Shown: in pieces, positions 35,180 to 43,350 of the stretch
How the letters are laid out: the number at the start of each line of letters is the position of its first letter
How positions within the stretch are numbered: the first letter of the stretch is position 1
Source of the DNA: Roseburia hominis
GTDB lineage: Bacteria > Bacillota > Clostridia > Lachnospirales > Lachnospiraceae
Direction of reading: 5' to 3'
NCBI GenBank assembly: GCA_040702975.1
Contig: CP159990.1
Location: 3,286,001 to 3,350,000 of the forward strand
Length of the DNA stretch: 64,000 bases
Made by a program: the position numbers and the translations under genes
Notes under the pieces: generated by a model
Seen by the model: the letters and a program-made list of their open reading frames with translations, nothing else
The model's database searches: none
Told to the model about the DNA's origin: nothing

Positions 35180-36025
35180 TTATTCCTTTACACCGCCAAG
35201 GGTGACTCCTGCAATAATATATTTTGAGAGAAGCAGATAAATAAGAATAATCGGTACAATTGCTACCATGATCATCATGTAAATTTTTGCACTATCAAAG
35301 TTCATATAGTCTGCACCACGAAGCGTCGCGATCAGAATCGGCACCGTCATCTTTTCTTTTGACTGAATGACTAACGCAGGAACAAAGTAGTTATTCCATG
35401 AACCAACGAAAGTAAAGATAGCCTGTACCGCGATCGCCGGCTTCATAATCGGCAGTACGATCTGGTTAAAGATACGGAACTCTCCGCATCCGTCAATTCT
35501 TGCCGCCTCGACCAGCGACAGCGGAAGAGAAGACTGCAGATAGCTGTACATAAAATAGAATACAGCCGGAGATGCAATTGACGGTATAATAAGCGGAAGC
35601 AGGGAATCATACATTCCCATATTGGTTACTAACCGCAAAAAACCCATTGCAGTAACCTGTGTCGGCATTACCAGGATCGCCATGATAAATGTAAACGCTA
35701 CCTTCTTCAGCTTAAAATCATAAGCGTAGAGTCCGTAAGCTGTAAGTGATGAAAAATAAGTACATATCGCAGCAGAACTTCCTGATACGACCAGGCTGTT
35801 TAAGATACCCCTGAACATTGGGAATGTACCGTCATTGGCAACCTTCATTAAGTTCGTCAGAAAATATTTTCCAGGCAACGCTGAAAACCCTTTCTGCAGA
35901 TCTGCATGTGAACGGGTTGCATTGATAATCAAAATATAGAAGAAGAACAGGCACATAAATGATAAAATAATCAGTACGATATGCGCAATAACACTCCTTA
36001 AAGCATTTGGTTTCTTTGACTTCAT
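35180..36025 (-). CDS. Carbohydrate ABC transporter permease, MalG type
   Basis: 281 residues, six predicted membrane helices. The ATPase-contact EAA loop is LVEAARIDGCGEFRIFNQIV near residue 186. It ends SKYIIAGVTLGGVKE, the classic C-terminus of CUT1-family MalG-like permeases. It follows the partner permease after 3 nt and precedes GH3 directly. No ATPase gene is nearby, so a shared MsmK-type ATPase elsewhere probably powers the importer. Confidence 0.95.
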   Translation of the reverse strand: MKSKKPNALRSVIAHIVLIILSFMCLFFFYILIINATRSHADLQKGFSALPGKYFLTNLMKVANDGTFPMFRGILNSLVVSGSSAAICTYFSSLTAYGLYAYDFKLKKVAFTFIMAILVMPTQVTAMGFLRLVTNMGMYDSLLPLIIPSIASPAVFYFMYSYLQSSLPLSLVEAARIDGCGEFRIFNQIVLPIMKPAIAVQAIFTFVGSWNNYFVPALVIQSKEKMTVPILIATLRGADYMNFDSAKIYMMIMVAIVPIILIYLLLSKYIIAGVTLGGVKE

Positions 36026-36028
36026 ACC

Positions 36029-36988
36029 CTATTTCCTCCTTCTTCTTTCTTCTTTTGCCCGTTTCTTAGCAGCTCTCTTAGATCCATCCGGGTCATCATC
36101 GTTCGTCATCTTATATACAAAGAAACACAAAATACCGCTGACGATGAATAAGTAAACGGATAATGCTCCGGCCATACCATAGTTTTTGCTCTTCAAATGG
36201 CTGTTCAGGAACATGATCAAAGTCATAGACGTCCGGTCTGGACTTCCCTGTCCATTCGTCAAAATCTGCGGAACGTCAAACATCTGTAATCCGCCGATGA
36301 TTGCAGTAATCAATGTATATGCAAGAATTGGACGTATCAGCGGAAGTATGATATAGAAGAATCTCTTGAACCCGGAGCAGCCGTCTATTTCAGCCGCCTC
36401 AAATACATCAATACTGATTCCCATGATCGCCGCCATCAGCATAATGGTCGTATTACCAAACCACATCAGAAAATTCATGAAACCGATCAGCGATCTCGTT
36501 CCAAACACAGAGCCCATAAAGTCGATCCGCTCCGTAATAATCCCAGCGGACATCAAAATCGAGTTCACAGGACCATTCGTTGAAAAAATAGTAAAGAACA
36601 ACATCGCAAATGCCGATGCCATGATCAGGTTCGGCAGATAGATCACTACCTTAAAAAACTGCTGCCCACGAATCTTCAGACGGACATCCGTAAACCAAAC
36701 CGCCAGAAGAAGCGCGATGAGGATCTGGGGAATAAAACCTATTACCCAAAGAATCAAAGTATTTGCTCCGTATTTCAGCATATCCGACTGAAGAAGACTC
36801 GTATAATTTTGCATTCCAATAAAGGTGGGTCCGATCTCTTTAATACCCGAACGATAATATTCAAAAAAACTATAGCGTATCGTATCCACCAAAGGAATCA
36901 AAGAGAAAATGAAATAACATAAGAAGAAGGGCACAATAAAAATATATCCCCACTTTGCATAACTGATACTTTTACGTTTTTTCCTCAT
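36029..36988 (-). CDS. Carbohydrate ABC transporter permease, MalF type
   Basis: 319 residues, six predicted membrane helices after a basic N-terminus (MRKKRKSISYAKWGYIF). The EAA loop is DVFEAAEIDGCSGFKRFFYI near residue 200. The C-terminal 25 residues are strongly basic (KRAAKKRAKEERRRRK), longer than usual and probably cytoplasmic. Middle gene of the SBP-MalF-MalG-GH3 unit. Confidence 0.95.
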   Translation of the reverse strand: MRKKRKSISYAKWGYIFIVPFFLCYFIFSLIPLVDTIRYSFFEYYRSGIKEIGPTFIGMQNYTSLLQSDMLKYGANTLILWVIGFIPQILIALLLAVWFTDVRLKIRGQQFFKVVIYLPNLIMASAFAMLFFTIFSTNGPVNSILMSAGIITERIDFMGSVFGTRSLIGFMNFLMWFGNTTIMLMAAIMGISIDVFEAAEIDGCSGFKRFFYIILPLIRPILAYTLITAIIGGLQMFDVPQILTNGQGSPDRTSMTLIMFLNSHLKSKNYGMAGALSVYLFIVSGILCFFVYKMTNDDDPDGSKRAAKKRAKEERRRRK

Positions 36989-37050
36989 AATGTATCATTC
37001 CTTTCCAATGACTCTGTGGAGCATTTAACCGCTCCACAGATTGATGATGA

Positions 37051-38430
37051 TTATTCCGGCCACTGAACCTCAGAGATATCCGGATAACGTTCTTTAATTG
37101 CTGTCTCAAAGTTCGTCTTTGCCTTTTCGTAATCTACCTTTCCCTGCAGATAGTCGCTGAAGGCATTCTGGATCAGTTCGACACAACCCTGATCGTAAGC
37201 AGAAAGCGGTGCGATTTTAATATTCTCCGCAACCGGCGCAAAATATTCAAACGCATTCTGTCCGTTCAGGAATGCAGACGCATAAGAATTATCCTTTGCA
37301 GCTTCCTGCATACCGCTTGTTGTATTTGTAAAATCCGAGTATTCCTTTGAAATCTTTAACAGATTGTCCTTGTTTGCCGTAACTGCAAGGATAATATCCT
37401 TTACATGCTCCGGATTATCCGTACCGGTACATGCATGTACATAAGAACCGCCCCAGTTATATTCCTGCGGAGGATTTGTAACTGCCCATGCGCCTTCTGC
37501 TCCGTCCCAGTTCGGCTTCAGTGTAAAGTCAATTCCCCATGCCGGGAACAAAAAGGCAAATACTTTAGACGCAGAGCCCATCGACTTGTTCCAGTCATCA
37601 TTCCACTGGCCCTTCACCGTCTTATCCAGGTACCCCGCATCCAGCCATTCCTTGGAATTCTTTACCCAGTCGATGATCTTCTGGTCAACCTTGAGTGTTG
37701 TCTCTCCTTGTTTTACCCATGAATCTTCAATACTGTTTCCATACAGACGGAAGGTATCGGCATAAGAAGCAAATGTATAATATCCTTTTGCCTTCAGTTC
37801 CTCCGCCGTCGTCTTCATAACGTCCCAATCTTTTACTTTCTCGCCGATTACTGCCGGATCGTCCGTACCAAATACATCCATTGCAATATCACGACGATAT
37901 ACCAGAAGTCCCGGACAGCACTGCCAGGTCGAACCCCTCTGAACGCCATTCATATCAGAAGCGGTTGTCCTCGTAAAGTCGTACTGGTCTGCCATGTCCT
38001 TATCCGGATCAATACCAATGTCTTTAAGCGGCATTGCCACATCAGCTTCCGCATCTGTATATTTATTTACATAATCTGTTTCTGACAGGAAAATATCTAC
38101 CTTATCATCTGCAGATGCATCTGCCTGCTTCAGCAATGCTTCATCCAACTTCTGCTGATACACTCCGTCCTGATTGGGGTTGATGATCCAATGGATTTCC
38201 GTTCCATCCTTCAGTGTAGTTACTGTTCCATCAGCGGACGTCTTCTCAACCTCCTGGTAAACTGCTTCCAGACGCTCGCGGAATTCATCGTTCCATGAAT
38301 AAATATTAATGACCTTCCCTTCTTCTGCGCCGTCTGTTCCTCCCTCCGACTTAGGCGCACCTCCGCAGCCAGCCAGAGCGCCAATACACATACTTGCAAT
38401 AAGCAAAACGGAAACTACTTTCTTCTTCAT
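37051..38430 (-). CDS. Sugar-binding lipoprotein of the CUT1 ABC importer
   Basis: 459 residues. Signal peptide MKKKVVSVLLIASMCIGA followed by LAGC, lipid-attached Cys at residue 22, then a short acidic linker. The mature part is an extracellular solute-binding protein family 1 type (NIYSWNDEFRERLEAVYQEV near the start). In this locus the ligand is probably a beta-glucan oligosaccharide (inference from neighbours). The ATG at 38430 has AGGAGG upstream. The insertion sequence lies only 24 nt further upstream and separates the gene from its natural promoter at 40409-40414. Confidence 0.93.
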   Translation of the reverse strand: MKKKVVSVLLIASMCIGALAGCGGAPKSEGGTDGAEEGKVINIYSWNDEFRERLEAVYQEVEKTSADGTVTTLKDGTEIHWIINPNQDGVYQQKLDEALLKQADASADDKVDIFLSETDYVNKYTDAEADVAMPLKDIGIDPDKDMADQYDFTRTTASDMNGVQRGSTWQCCPGLLVYRRDIAMDVFGTDDPAVIGEKVKDWDVMKTTAEELKAKGYYTFASYADTFRLYGNSIEDSWVKQGETTLKVDQKIIDWVKNSKEWLDAGYLDKTVKGQWNDDWNKSMGSASKVFAFLFPAWGIDFTLKPNWDGAEGAWAVTNPPQEYNWGGSYVHACTGTDNPEHVKDIILAVTANKDNLLKISKEYSDFTNTTSGMQEAAKDNSYASAFLNGQNAFEYFAPVAENIKIAPLSAYDQGCVELIQNAFSDYLQGKVDYEKAKTNFETAIKERYPDISEVQWPE

Positions 38431-38446
38431 TCTTTTTACCTCCTGT

Positions 38447-38454
38447 GTTCTTTT
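38447..38454 (+). repeat. Target site duplication, left copy (GTTCTTTT)
   Basis: 8 bp, identical to 40373-40380 on the other side of the insertion sequence. An exact 8-bp duplication fixes both ends of the element and indicates a fairly recent insertion. Confidence 0.9.
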
Positions 38455-38533
38455 GGTAGTGTCAAAAACTACCTGTTTTTTTGTTCCAAAATCTTATAAA
38501 AACCTTGATTTTTAGGGAAATCTGCAATAAAAA

Positions 38534-38606
38534 GAGCATTGACCTCCCTTTTTCGTGTATAATGTCATCGACCAAAACAACACTCACGAAAGGAGCCAAT
38601 GCTCAT
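38534..38606 (+). promoter_or_regulatory. Inverted repeat that can sequester the transposase start, with internal -10 box
   Basis: GAGCATTG (38534-38541) with CAATGCTC (38597-38604), and TTTCGTG (38551-38557) with CACGAAA (38585-38591), plus shorter pairs between, enclose the AAAGGAG site and the ATG. A TATAAT box (38558-38563) lies between the arms. RNA started from it lacks the left arm and is free, while RNA entering from outside the element would fold and hide the start. Confidence 0.6.
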
Positions 38607-40056
38607 GGACATTATACAATACCTACTCTCTGTAATTCAATATCTTTACCAACAAAACTGCTGGTTAATTAACTTTATCTGCAAATATATTCCTCTCAAA
38701 CAATGGGCTTTTGATGATTCCCACTCTCCTAAATACCAGAAGTTCAAAACAGACGAACTCCCCCGCATCGGCTACCGACAGGATGAATGGGACTGGCAGC
38801 TCCTGATCCCTTACTTTGAACACAGATATCACAAAATGATCAGGCCTGTTGCACGCCGTAAGGTATGCGATATCTCCGAAGAATGCAAGTGTCCGGCCTG
38901 TAATGCCCCACAGCCTTTTCTCTACCGTAATAACGGTAAGAAAGGGCAAATCAAATGCAAGGTCTGCGATACTAAGTTTTCTCCCGATGAGAACCGCTTT
39001 TCAAAGCAGTATACTCTGCGTTGTCCTCACTGCAGCAATGCTCTGGTTCACAAGAAAGACCGAAAACACTTTATCATTCACAAATGTGTGAACCCGAAGT
39101 GCCCCTACTATCTCCATAACCTGAAGAAAGTTGATAAAGCTCATCTCGAAAAAGATTATGGCAAGAACGAATATAAGCTCCATTATATCTACCGTGAGTT
39201 TACGATAGATTTCTTTAAGATGGACTTAAATTCCCTTCCGAAAAACGCCTCTTCCCTGAAATTCAGCAAGTTTGATTCTCATGTCATGTCCTTGTGCCTG
39301 ACACTTCACGTGAACCTCAGCCTTTCCCTCAGAAAGACCTCCCAGGCTCTCAAAGACCTGTATAACATCCAGATCTCCCACCAACAGATCGCCAACTACT
39401 GCAAGACAGCCGCCATCTGTATCAAACCTTTTGTAGACAACTACGATTATGATACCGGTGATACCTTTACCGCTGATGAGACCTACATCAAAATCCGCGG
39501 GATCAAGACCTATATCTGGTTCATCATGGACGCCGCCAAACGTTCCATTATCGGCTACCGGGTGTCTGATAACCGTGGTGTCGGCCCCTGCATCATGGCG
39601 ATGCGCATGGCCTTCCGACACTTAAAAGAACTTCCCAAAAACTTCCGTTTTATTGCTGATGGTTACAGTGCCTATCCCTTAGCAGCACAGCAGTTCTTCC
39701 ATGAATTCGGTGATGCTTTTAAATTCAACATCACTCAGGTGATTGGACTTACCAACGACGATGCTGTTTCCAAAGAGTTCCGGCCATTCAAACAGATGAT
39801 CGAGCGGCTCAACCGCACATACAAAGCATCCTACCGGAAAACAAACGGATTTGACAACATCGACGGCGCCAACTATGACCTGGCTTTATGGGTTGCTTAT
39901 TATAACTTTCTCCGTCCTCACAAGCACAACAACTATCATGTACTTAACGAAGTGGATATGCTGAAAGGCGCGGACAATATGCCGGGAAAATGGCAACTCC
40001 TTATCTTCCTCGGTCAGCAGACAATCCTGAATCTCCAAAAATCGGGAACTGCATAA
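38605..40056 (+). CDS. DDE transposase with N-terminal zinc-ribbon region
   Basis: 483 residues. The ATG at 38605 lies 9 nt behind AAAGGAG; the ATG at 38599 is too close to it. Residues about 85-180 carry several Cys pairs (CPACNAP, CKVCDTKFSPDE, CPHCSNAL, CVNPKCPYY), a DNA-binding zinc-ribbon region. The catalytic triad is visible as TADETYIKI, FIADGYSAYP and QMIERLNRTYK. An IS240/IS6-type integrase core. The frame is intact, so the element may be active. Confidence 0.9.
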   Translation: MDIIQYLLSVIQYLYQQNCWLINFICKYIPLKQWAFDDSHSPKYQKFKTDELPRIGYRQDEWDWQLLIPYFEHRYHKMIRPVARRKVCDISEECKCPACNAPQPFLYRNNGKKGQIKCKVCDTKFSPDENRFSKQYTLRCPHCSNALVHKKDRKHFIIHKCVNPKCPYYLHNLKKVDKAHLEKDYGKNEYKLHYIYREFTIDFFKMDLNSLPKNASSLKFSKFDSHVMSLCLTLHVNLSLSLRKTSQALKDLYNIQISHQQIANYCKTAAICIKPFVDNYDYDTGDTFTADETYIKIRGIKTYIWFIMDAAKRSIIGYRVSDNRGVGPCIMAMRMAFRHLKELPKNFRFIADGYSAYPLAAQQFFHEFGDAFKFNITQVIGLTNDDAVSKEFRPFKQMIERLNRTYKASYRKTNGFDNIDGANYDLALWVAYYNFLRPHKHNNYHVLNEVDMLKGADNMPGKWQLLIFLGQQTILNLQKSGTA

Positions 40057-40361
40057 ACGGAGCGGAACTGTTGTCAGGTGAACCGTGGAATAATGGGGCA
40101 GGGGCCCCGTTATGCCGCGAAAGTCGCTTGACATAAGGTTCTCGGATTATCCTGTACAGCAGAAAAGGGGGCAAGCGCGCCCTTTTCCTGCCTTCCGGCG
40201 AGGACGGGTTCGGGCAGAGCCCGAAATGAGTCAAGGAACTGGCCCCTTGCGGGTTCTTAGGGCAGAGCCTCGAGCCTTCGGAGGGCTTACCGTGAGATAT
40301 ATTTGCAATTTTCAAGGTTCATTCAAGCCTGTTTTTTTCGACTCGTTTTTTCATAGATTAC
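40057..40361. other. GC-rich, hairpin-forming tail of the insertion sequence, no gene
   Basis: Several strong stems: TTCGGGC-aga-GCCCGAA, GGGGC-agg-GGCCCC (overlapping pairing), AAAAGGG...CCCTTTT with T runs on both strands, and two copies of GGGCAGAGCC. No reading frame with a ribosome binding site. It may serve as a transcription barrier for the element, or encode a structured RNA. Confidence 0.55.
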
Positions 40362-40372
40362 TTGACACTACC

Positions 40373-40380
40373 GTTCTTTT
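40373..40380 (+). repeat. Target site duplication, right copy (GTTCTTTT)
   Basis: Pairs with 38447-38454. Confidence 0.9.
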
Positions 40381-40408
40381 ATGCGTATTTCCCTCACGCT
40401 TGTTTTGT

Positions 40409-40470
40409 ATTATACCGAAATTCCCCTCCCCGATATATTATAAATTTCCAAAAAATATCAGATTCATGAC
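40409..40470 (-). promoter_or_regulatory. Natural promoter and operator of the sugar importer operon
   Basis: -10 box TATAAT (40409-40414) without a good -35 box. The operator-like GTCATGAATCTGATAT (minus strand, 40455-40470) ends exactly 40 nt upstream of it. Transcripts would start near 40402 and run straight into the right end of the insertion sequence at 40380. Confidence 0.7.
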
Positions 40471-40531
40471 ACAAGTTCTGTCACATTTTCCAGCATATAG
40501 CGGCAGGTGATACAGATATTTCACATTCTAG

Positions 40532-40594
40532 GTCATGATTCTGATATTTTTCACACATTTATGATTTCTAGCAAATACGGCCTCCTTGTATAAT
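40532..40594 (+). promoter_or_regulatory. Promoter and operator of the phosphorylase operon
   Basis: -10 box TATAAT (40589-40594) with a poor -35 box, as expected of an activator-dependent promoter. Operator-like GTCATGATTCTGATAT (40532-40547) lies 41 nt upstream of the -10 box, with one mismatch to the divergent copy at 40455-40470. The AraC gene at 45810 is the obvious candidate regulator. Confidence 0.7.
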
Positions 40595-40626
40595 GCACAT
40601 AGATAAATATGGAAGGAGACGATATA

Positions 40627-43326
40627 TTGAAATATTTACAGTTTGTTGACAAACATGGCAGTTTTACAATGGAAAATCCAGATAATATCAGTTATCTCTA
40701 TTTTCCTCTTGCTTCAGAGGCTGGATTAAAAAGTGCTGTCACTCCAAATCTTGGAGGCGACGCTAAGCTAAATCAGGACTGCTTCCTATTAGAGCCTGTA
40801 AGCTCTGAAAACCTGCATAGCAACCGTGCCGTCCGTAACTTCTGGTGTACGGTCGACGGAATCGGCGCCTATTCTGCTGCAGGGACTTCCCCGGAACAAG
40901 AATCACTAAAGTTTTCCGAGATTCAGGATAAAAGCCAGGTAACCGCTGGATTTATGTGGCATACATTAGAACGAACTTCCAGGGTTTTTCAGCTTCGCTC
41001 CGCCGTGACCTCCTTCATTCCCAGGGATGACAATGTAGAGATCATGCACATTGTGATTCAGAATCTTTCCGATGCTCCCATGAAACTGACCCCTTACGCC
41101 GCCGTTCCTATTTACGGCAGGAGTGCAGATAATCTGCGGGATCACCGGCATGTAACTTCTCTCCTGCACCGGATTCAAACCACTAAGAACGGAGTCCTGG
41201 TATGTCCTACCATGTCTTTTGATGAACGAGGGCATCAGCAAAACGACCACATATATTATGTGTTGGGATATACGGCCAAAGGGATAGCTCCTGAGAGTTT
41301 TTTCCCAACCGTAGAATCTTTTATCGGAGAAGGCGGAACTTACACACGCCCTCGGGCTGTATATGAACAGTTAGATGGCTGCCCGCCGTTTAGCACCACT
41401 GCCGGCAAAGAAGCGATGGGGGCTTTCCGCTTCGGAAAAATCGAACTTTCCCCCGGTGAGAGGGCCGAATACATGATCCTTCTCGGTACAGAAACCAGTG
41501 AAGCAAAGATTCAGAATACTTTCGCCAAATATGACTCCGTAAATAAGGTACTTATCAAATTAGACCAGACGAAATCGTATTGGAGAGATACCGTAAATGT
41601 AGGTTTTCACACACAGGACCCAAACTTTGACTGCCTGATGAAATGGGTCGGCTTCCAGCCGTTTCTCCGGCGGCTATTCGGCTGTTCTTTCCTGCCGCAC
41701 CATGATTACGGGCGCGGCGGACGTGGCTGGCGGGACCTCTGGCAGGACTGTCTCTCGCTTCTTTTGATGAATCCGCAAAATGTCGGTGAAATGATTGCCC
41801 AAAATTATGGCGGTGTACGCATCGACGGCACCAACGCCACAATTATCGGAGAGGGCGACGGAAATTTTATCGCAGATCGAAACGGGATTGCCCGTGTATG
41901 GATGGATCACGCACTTTGGCCTCTGATAACGACCAAGCTCTATATCGACCAGACCGGGGACGTAGATATCTTAAACCGGCACATTACTTATTTTAAAGAT
42001 AATCAGACCATGCGCGGGACGCAGAGAGATACACTCTGGACTGAAGAATACGGAAATCGGCAGCGGACGAGTGATAATTCTCTCTATACCGGAAGTATTC
42101 TGGAACATCTCTTAATCCAGCATCTTACCGCTTTTTACGAGGTCGGCGAGCATAATATTTACCGCCTGCGCGGTGCAGACTGGAACGATGCTCTGGATAT
42201 GGCTGCTGAGAGGGGAGAAAGCGTAGCGTTCACCTGCGCATATGCCGGTAATATGATGGAACTGGCAAACCTGATTCTGCTTTTGGAAAACCACTGTCCA
42301 AATCAAACGGTTGAACTGATGGAAGAGATCGAGATCCTGCTTCAAACTGACCCGGAATGTTTTGATAACATTTCCCAAAAGCAGAAAATACTCAGTGATT
42401 ACACAAAACGATGTAACCATAATATCAGCGGAAGACGCAAGCATTTTTCTCTTTTTGCTCTGGCCACAAATCTGATTCAGAAGGCCACCTGGTTGACTGA
42501 ATATATAAGAACTCAGGAATGGATTGAGGGAGATTTAGGCGAAGGGTGGTTCAACAGCTACTACGACAACCACGGGCGTGCTGTGGAAGGAATGTTTCCT
42601 GACCATGTCCGCATGATGTTGACCGGACAGGTGTTTGCTATTATGGGGTACGTCGCTACCGATACGCAGATTCGTAAAATAACCAAAAGTGCGGACCACT
42701 ATCTTTATCATCCGCAAATCGGCGGCTACTGTCTGAACACAGATTTTCATGAATTAAAATTTGATATGGGACGTATGTTTGGATTTGCTTACGGCGAAAA
42801 AGAAAATGGCGCCGTTTTCTCTCATATGGCCGTAATGTATGCCAACGCGCTTTACCGCCGCGGTTTTGCAAAAGAGGGATGGAAGGCTTTAAAGGCACTT
42901 GCAGGCACTGCTCTTGATTTCGACACCAGTCGTATATATCCCGGTATTCCGGAATATTTCCGTTCTGACGGACGTGGAATGTATCACTATCTGACGGGTG
43001 CTGCCAGCTGGTATCTTTTGACCATGATCACGGAAGTATTTGGCGTGCGCGGTGCATCCGGAGACCTTATTTTCCATCCAAAACTGCTTGCCGAACAATT
43101 TACCCCCGATGGAACAGCCTCAATCTCAGCCACATTCGCCGGAAAGCAACTGGATATCACATATATAAATAAAAGTAGAAAAGATTACGGAGAGTACACC
43201 GTTATGTCTGCATCCTGCGAAGACACTGAACTTACCATCGCAGAAAATTCTTACGCTGTACTGCCGCGAGAGACTCTCTGCCGTCTTCCGGGCAGGACCC
43301 ATCGGGTAATGATAACGCTGATTTAA
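40627..43326 (+). CDS. Cytoplasmic beta-glucan phosphorylase of the GH94/GH161 type
   Basis: 899 residues from TTG at 40627, which stands 8 nt behind AAGGAG. An ATG at 40609 is in frame but lies on top of that site. The protein begins LKYLQFVDKHGSFTMENP and has the (alpha/alpha)6-barrel phosphorylase features RGGRGWRDLWQDC and RGADWNDALDMAAERGE, whose Asp is the likely general acid. At about 900 residues, with this DWNDALDMA form, it looks closer to GH161 beta-1,3-oligoglucan phosphorylases than to cellobiose phosphorylase. It would cleave glucan oligosaccharides with phosphate to glucose 1-phosphate. No signal peptide. First of a two-gene operon. Confidence 0.8.
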   Translation: MKYLQFVDKHGSFTMENPDNISYLYFPLASEAGLKSAVTPNLGGDAKLNQDCFLLEPVSSENLHSNRAVRNFWCTVDGIGAYSAAGTSPEQESLKFSEIQDKSQVTAGFMWHTLERTSRVFQLRSAVTSFIPRDDNVEIMHIVIQNLSDAPMKLTPYAAVPIYGRSADNLRDHRHVTSLLHRIQTTKNGVLVCPTMSFDERGHQQNDHIYYVLGYTAKGIAPESFFPTVESFIGEGGTYTRPRAVYEQLDGCPPFSTTAGKEAMGAFRFGKIELSPGERAEYMILLGTETSEAKIQNTFAKYDSVNKVLIKLDQTKSYWRDTVNVGFHTQDPNFDCLMKWVGFQPFLRRLFGCSFLPHHDYGRGGRGWRDLWQDCLSLLLMNPQNVGEMIAQNYGGVRIDGTNATIIGEGDGNFIADRNGIARVWMDHALWPLITTKLYIDQTGDVDILNRHITYFKDNQTMRGTQRDTLWTEEYGNRQRTSDNSLYTGSILEHLLIQHLTAFYEVGEHNIYRLRGADWNDALDMAAERGESVAFTCAYAGNMMELANLILLLENHCPNQTVELMEEIEILLQTDPECFDNISQKQKILSDYTKRCNHNISGRRKHFSLFALATNLIQKATWLTEYIRTQEWIEGDLGEGWFNSYYDNHGRAVEGMFPDHVRMMLTGQVFAIMGYVATDTQIRKITKSADHYLYHPQIGGYCLNTDFHELKFDMGRMFGFAYGEKENGAVFSHMAVMYANALYRRGFAKEGWKALKALAGTALDFDTSRIYPGIPEYFRSDGRGMYHYLTGAASWYLLTMITEVFGVRGASGDLIFHPKLLAEQFTPDGTASISATFAGKQLDITYINKSRKDYGEYTVMSASCEDTELTIAENSYAVLPRETLCRLPGRTHRVMITLI

Positions 43327-43350
43327 GTTAGAAAGGACAACTGGAATAAT

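Larger units (their letters stand above)
38455..40372 (+). mobile_element. Complete 1.9 kb insertion sequence with 11-bp terminal inverted repeats, IS6-like transposase
   Basis: Both ends are GGTAGTGTCAA (38455-38465 and, inverted, 40362-40372), flanked by the 8-bp direct repeat GTTCTTTT. It holds one transposase gene (38605-40056), a leader that can hide the transposase start in a hairpin, and about 310 bp of GC-rich hairpin-forming DNA behind the gene. The 8-bp duplication and the DDE pattern fit the IS6/IS240 group, but this element is longer than classical members. It interrupts the 5' leader of the sugar importer operon. Confidence 0.9.

Noticed and set aside
39226..39621. Long minus-strand frame opposite the transposase gene
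   Set aside because: No start signal, and the plus frame has clear transposase motifs with the DDE residues.
41555..41910. Minus-strand frames inside the first phosphorylase gene
   Set aside because: They lie opposite the conserved phosphorylase core and have no family features.
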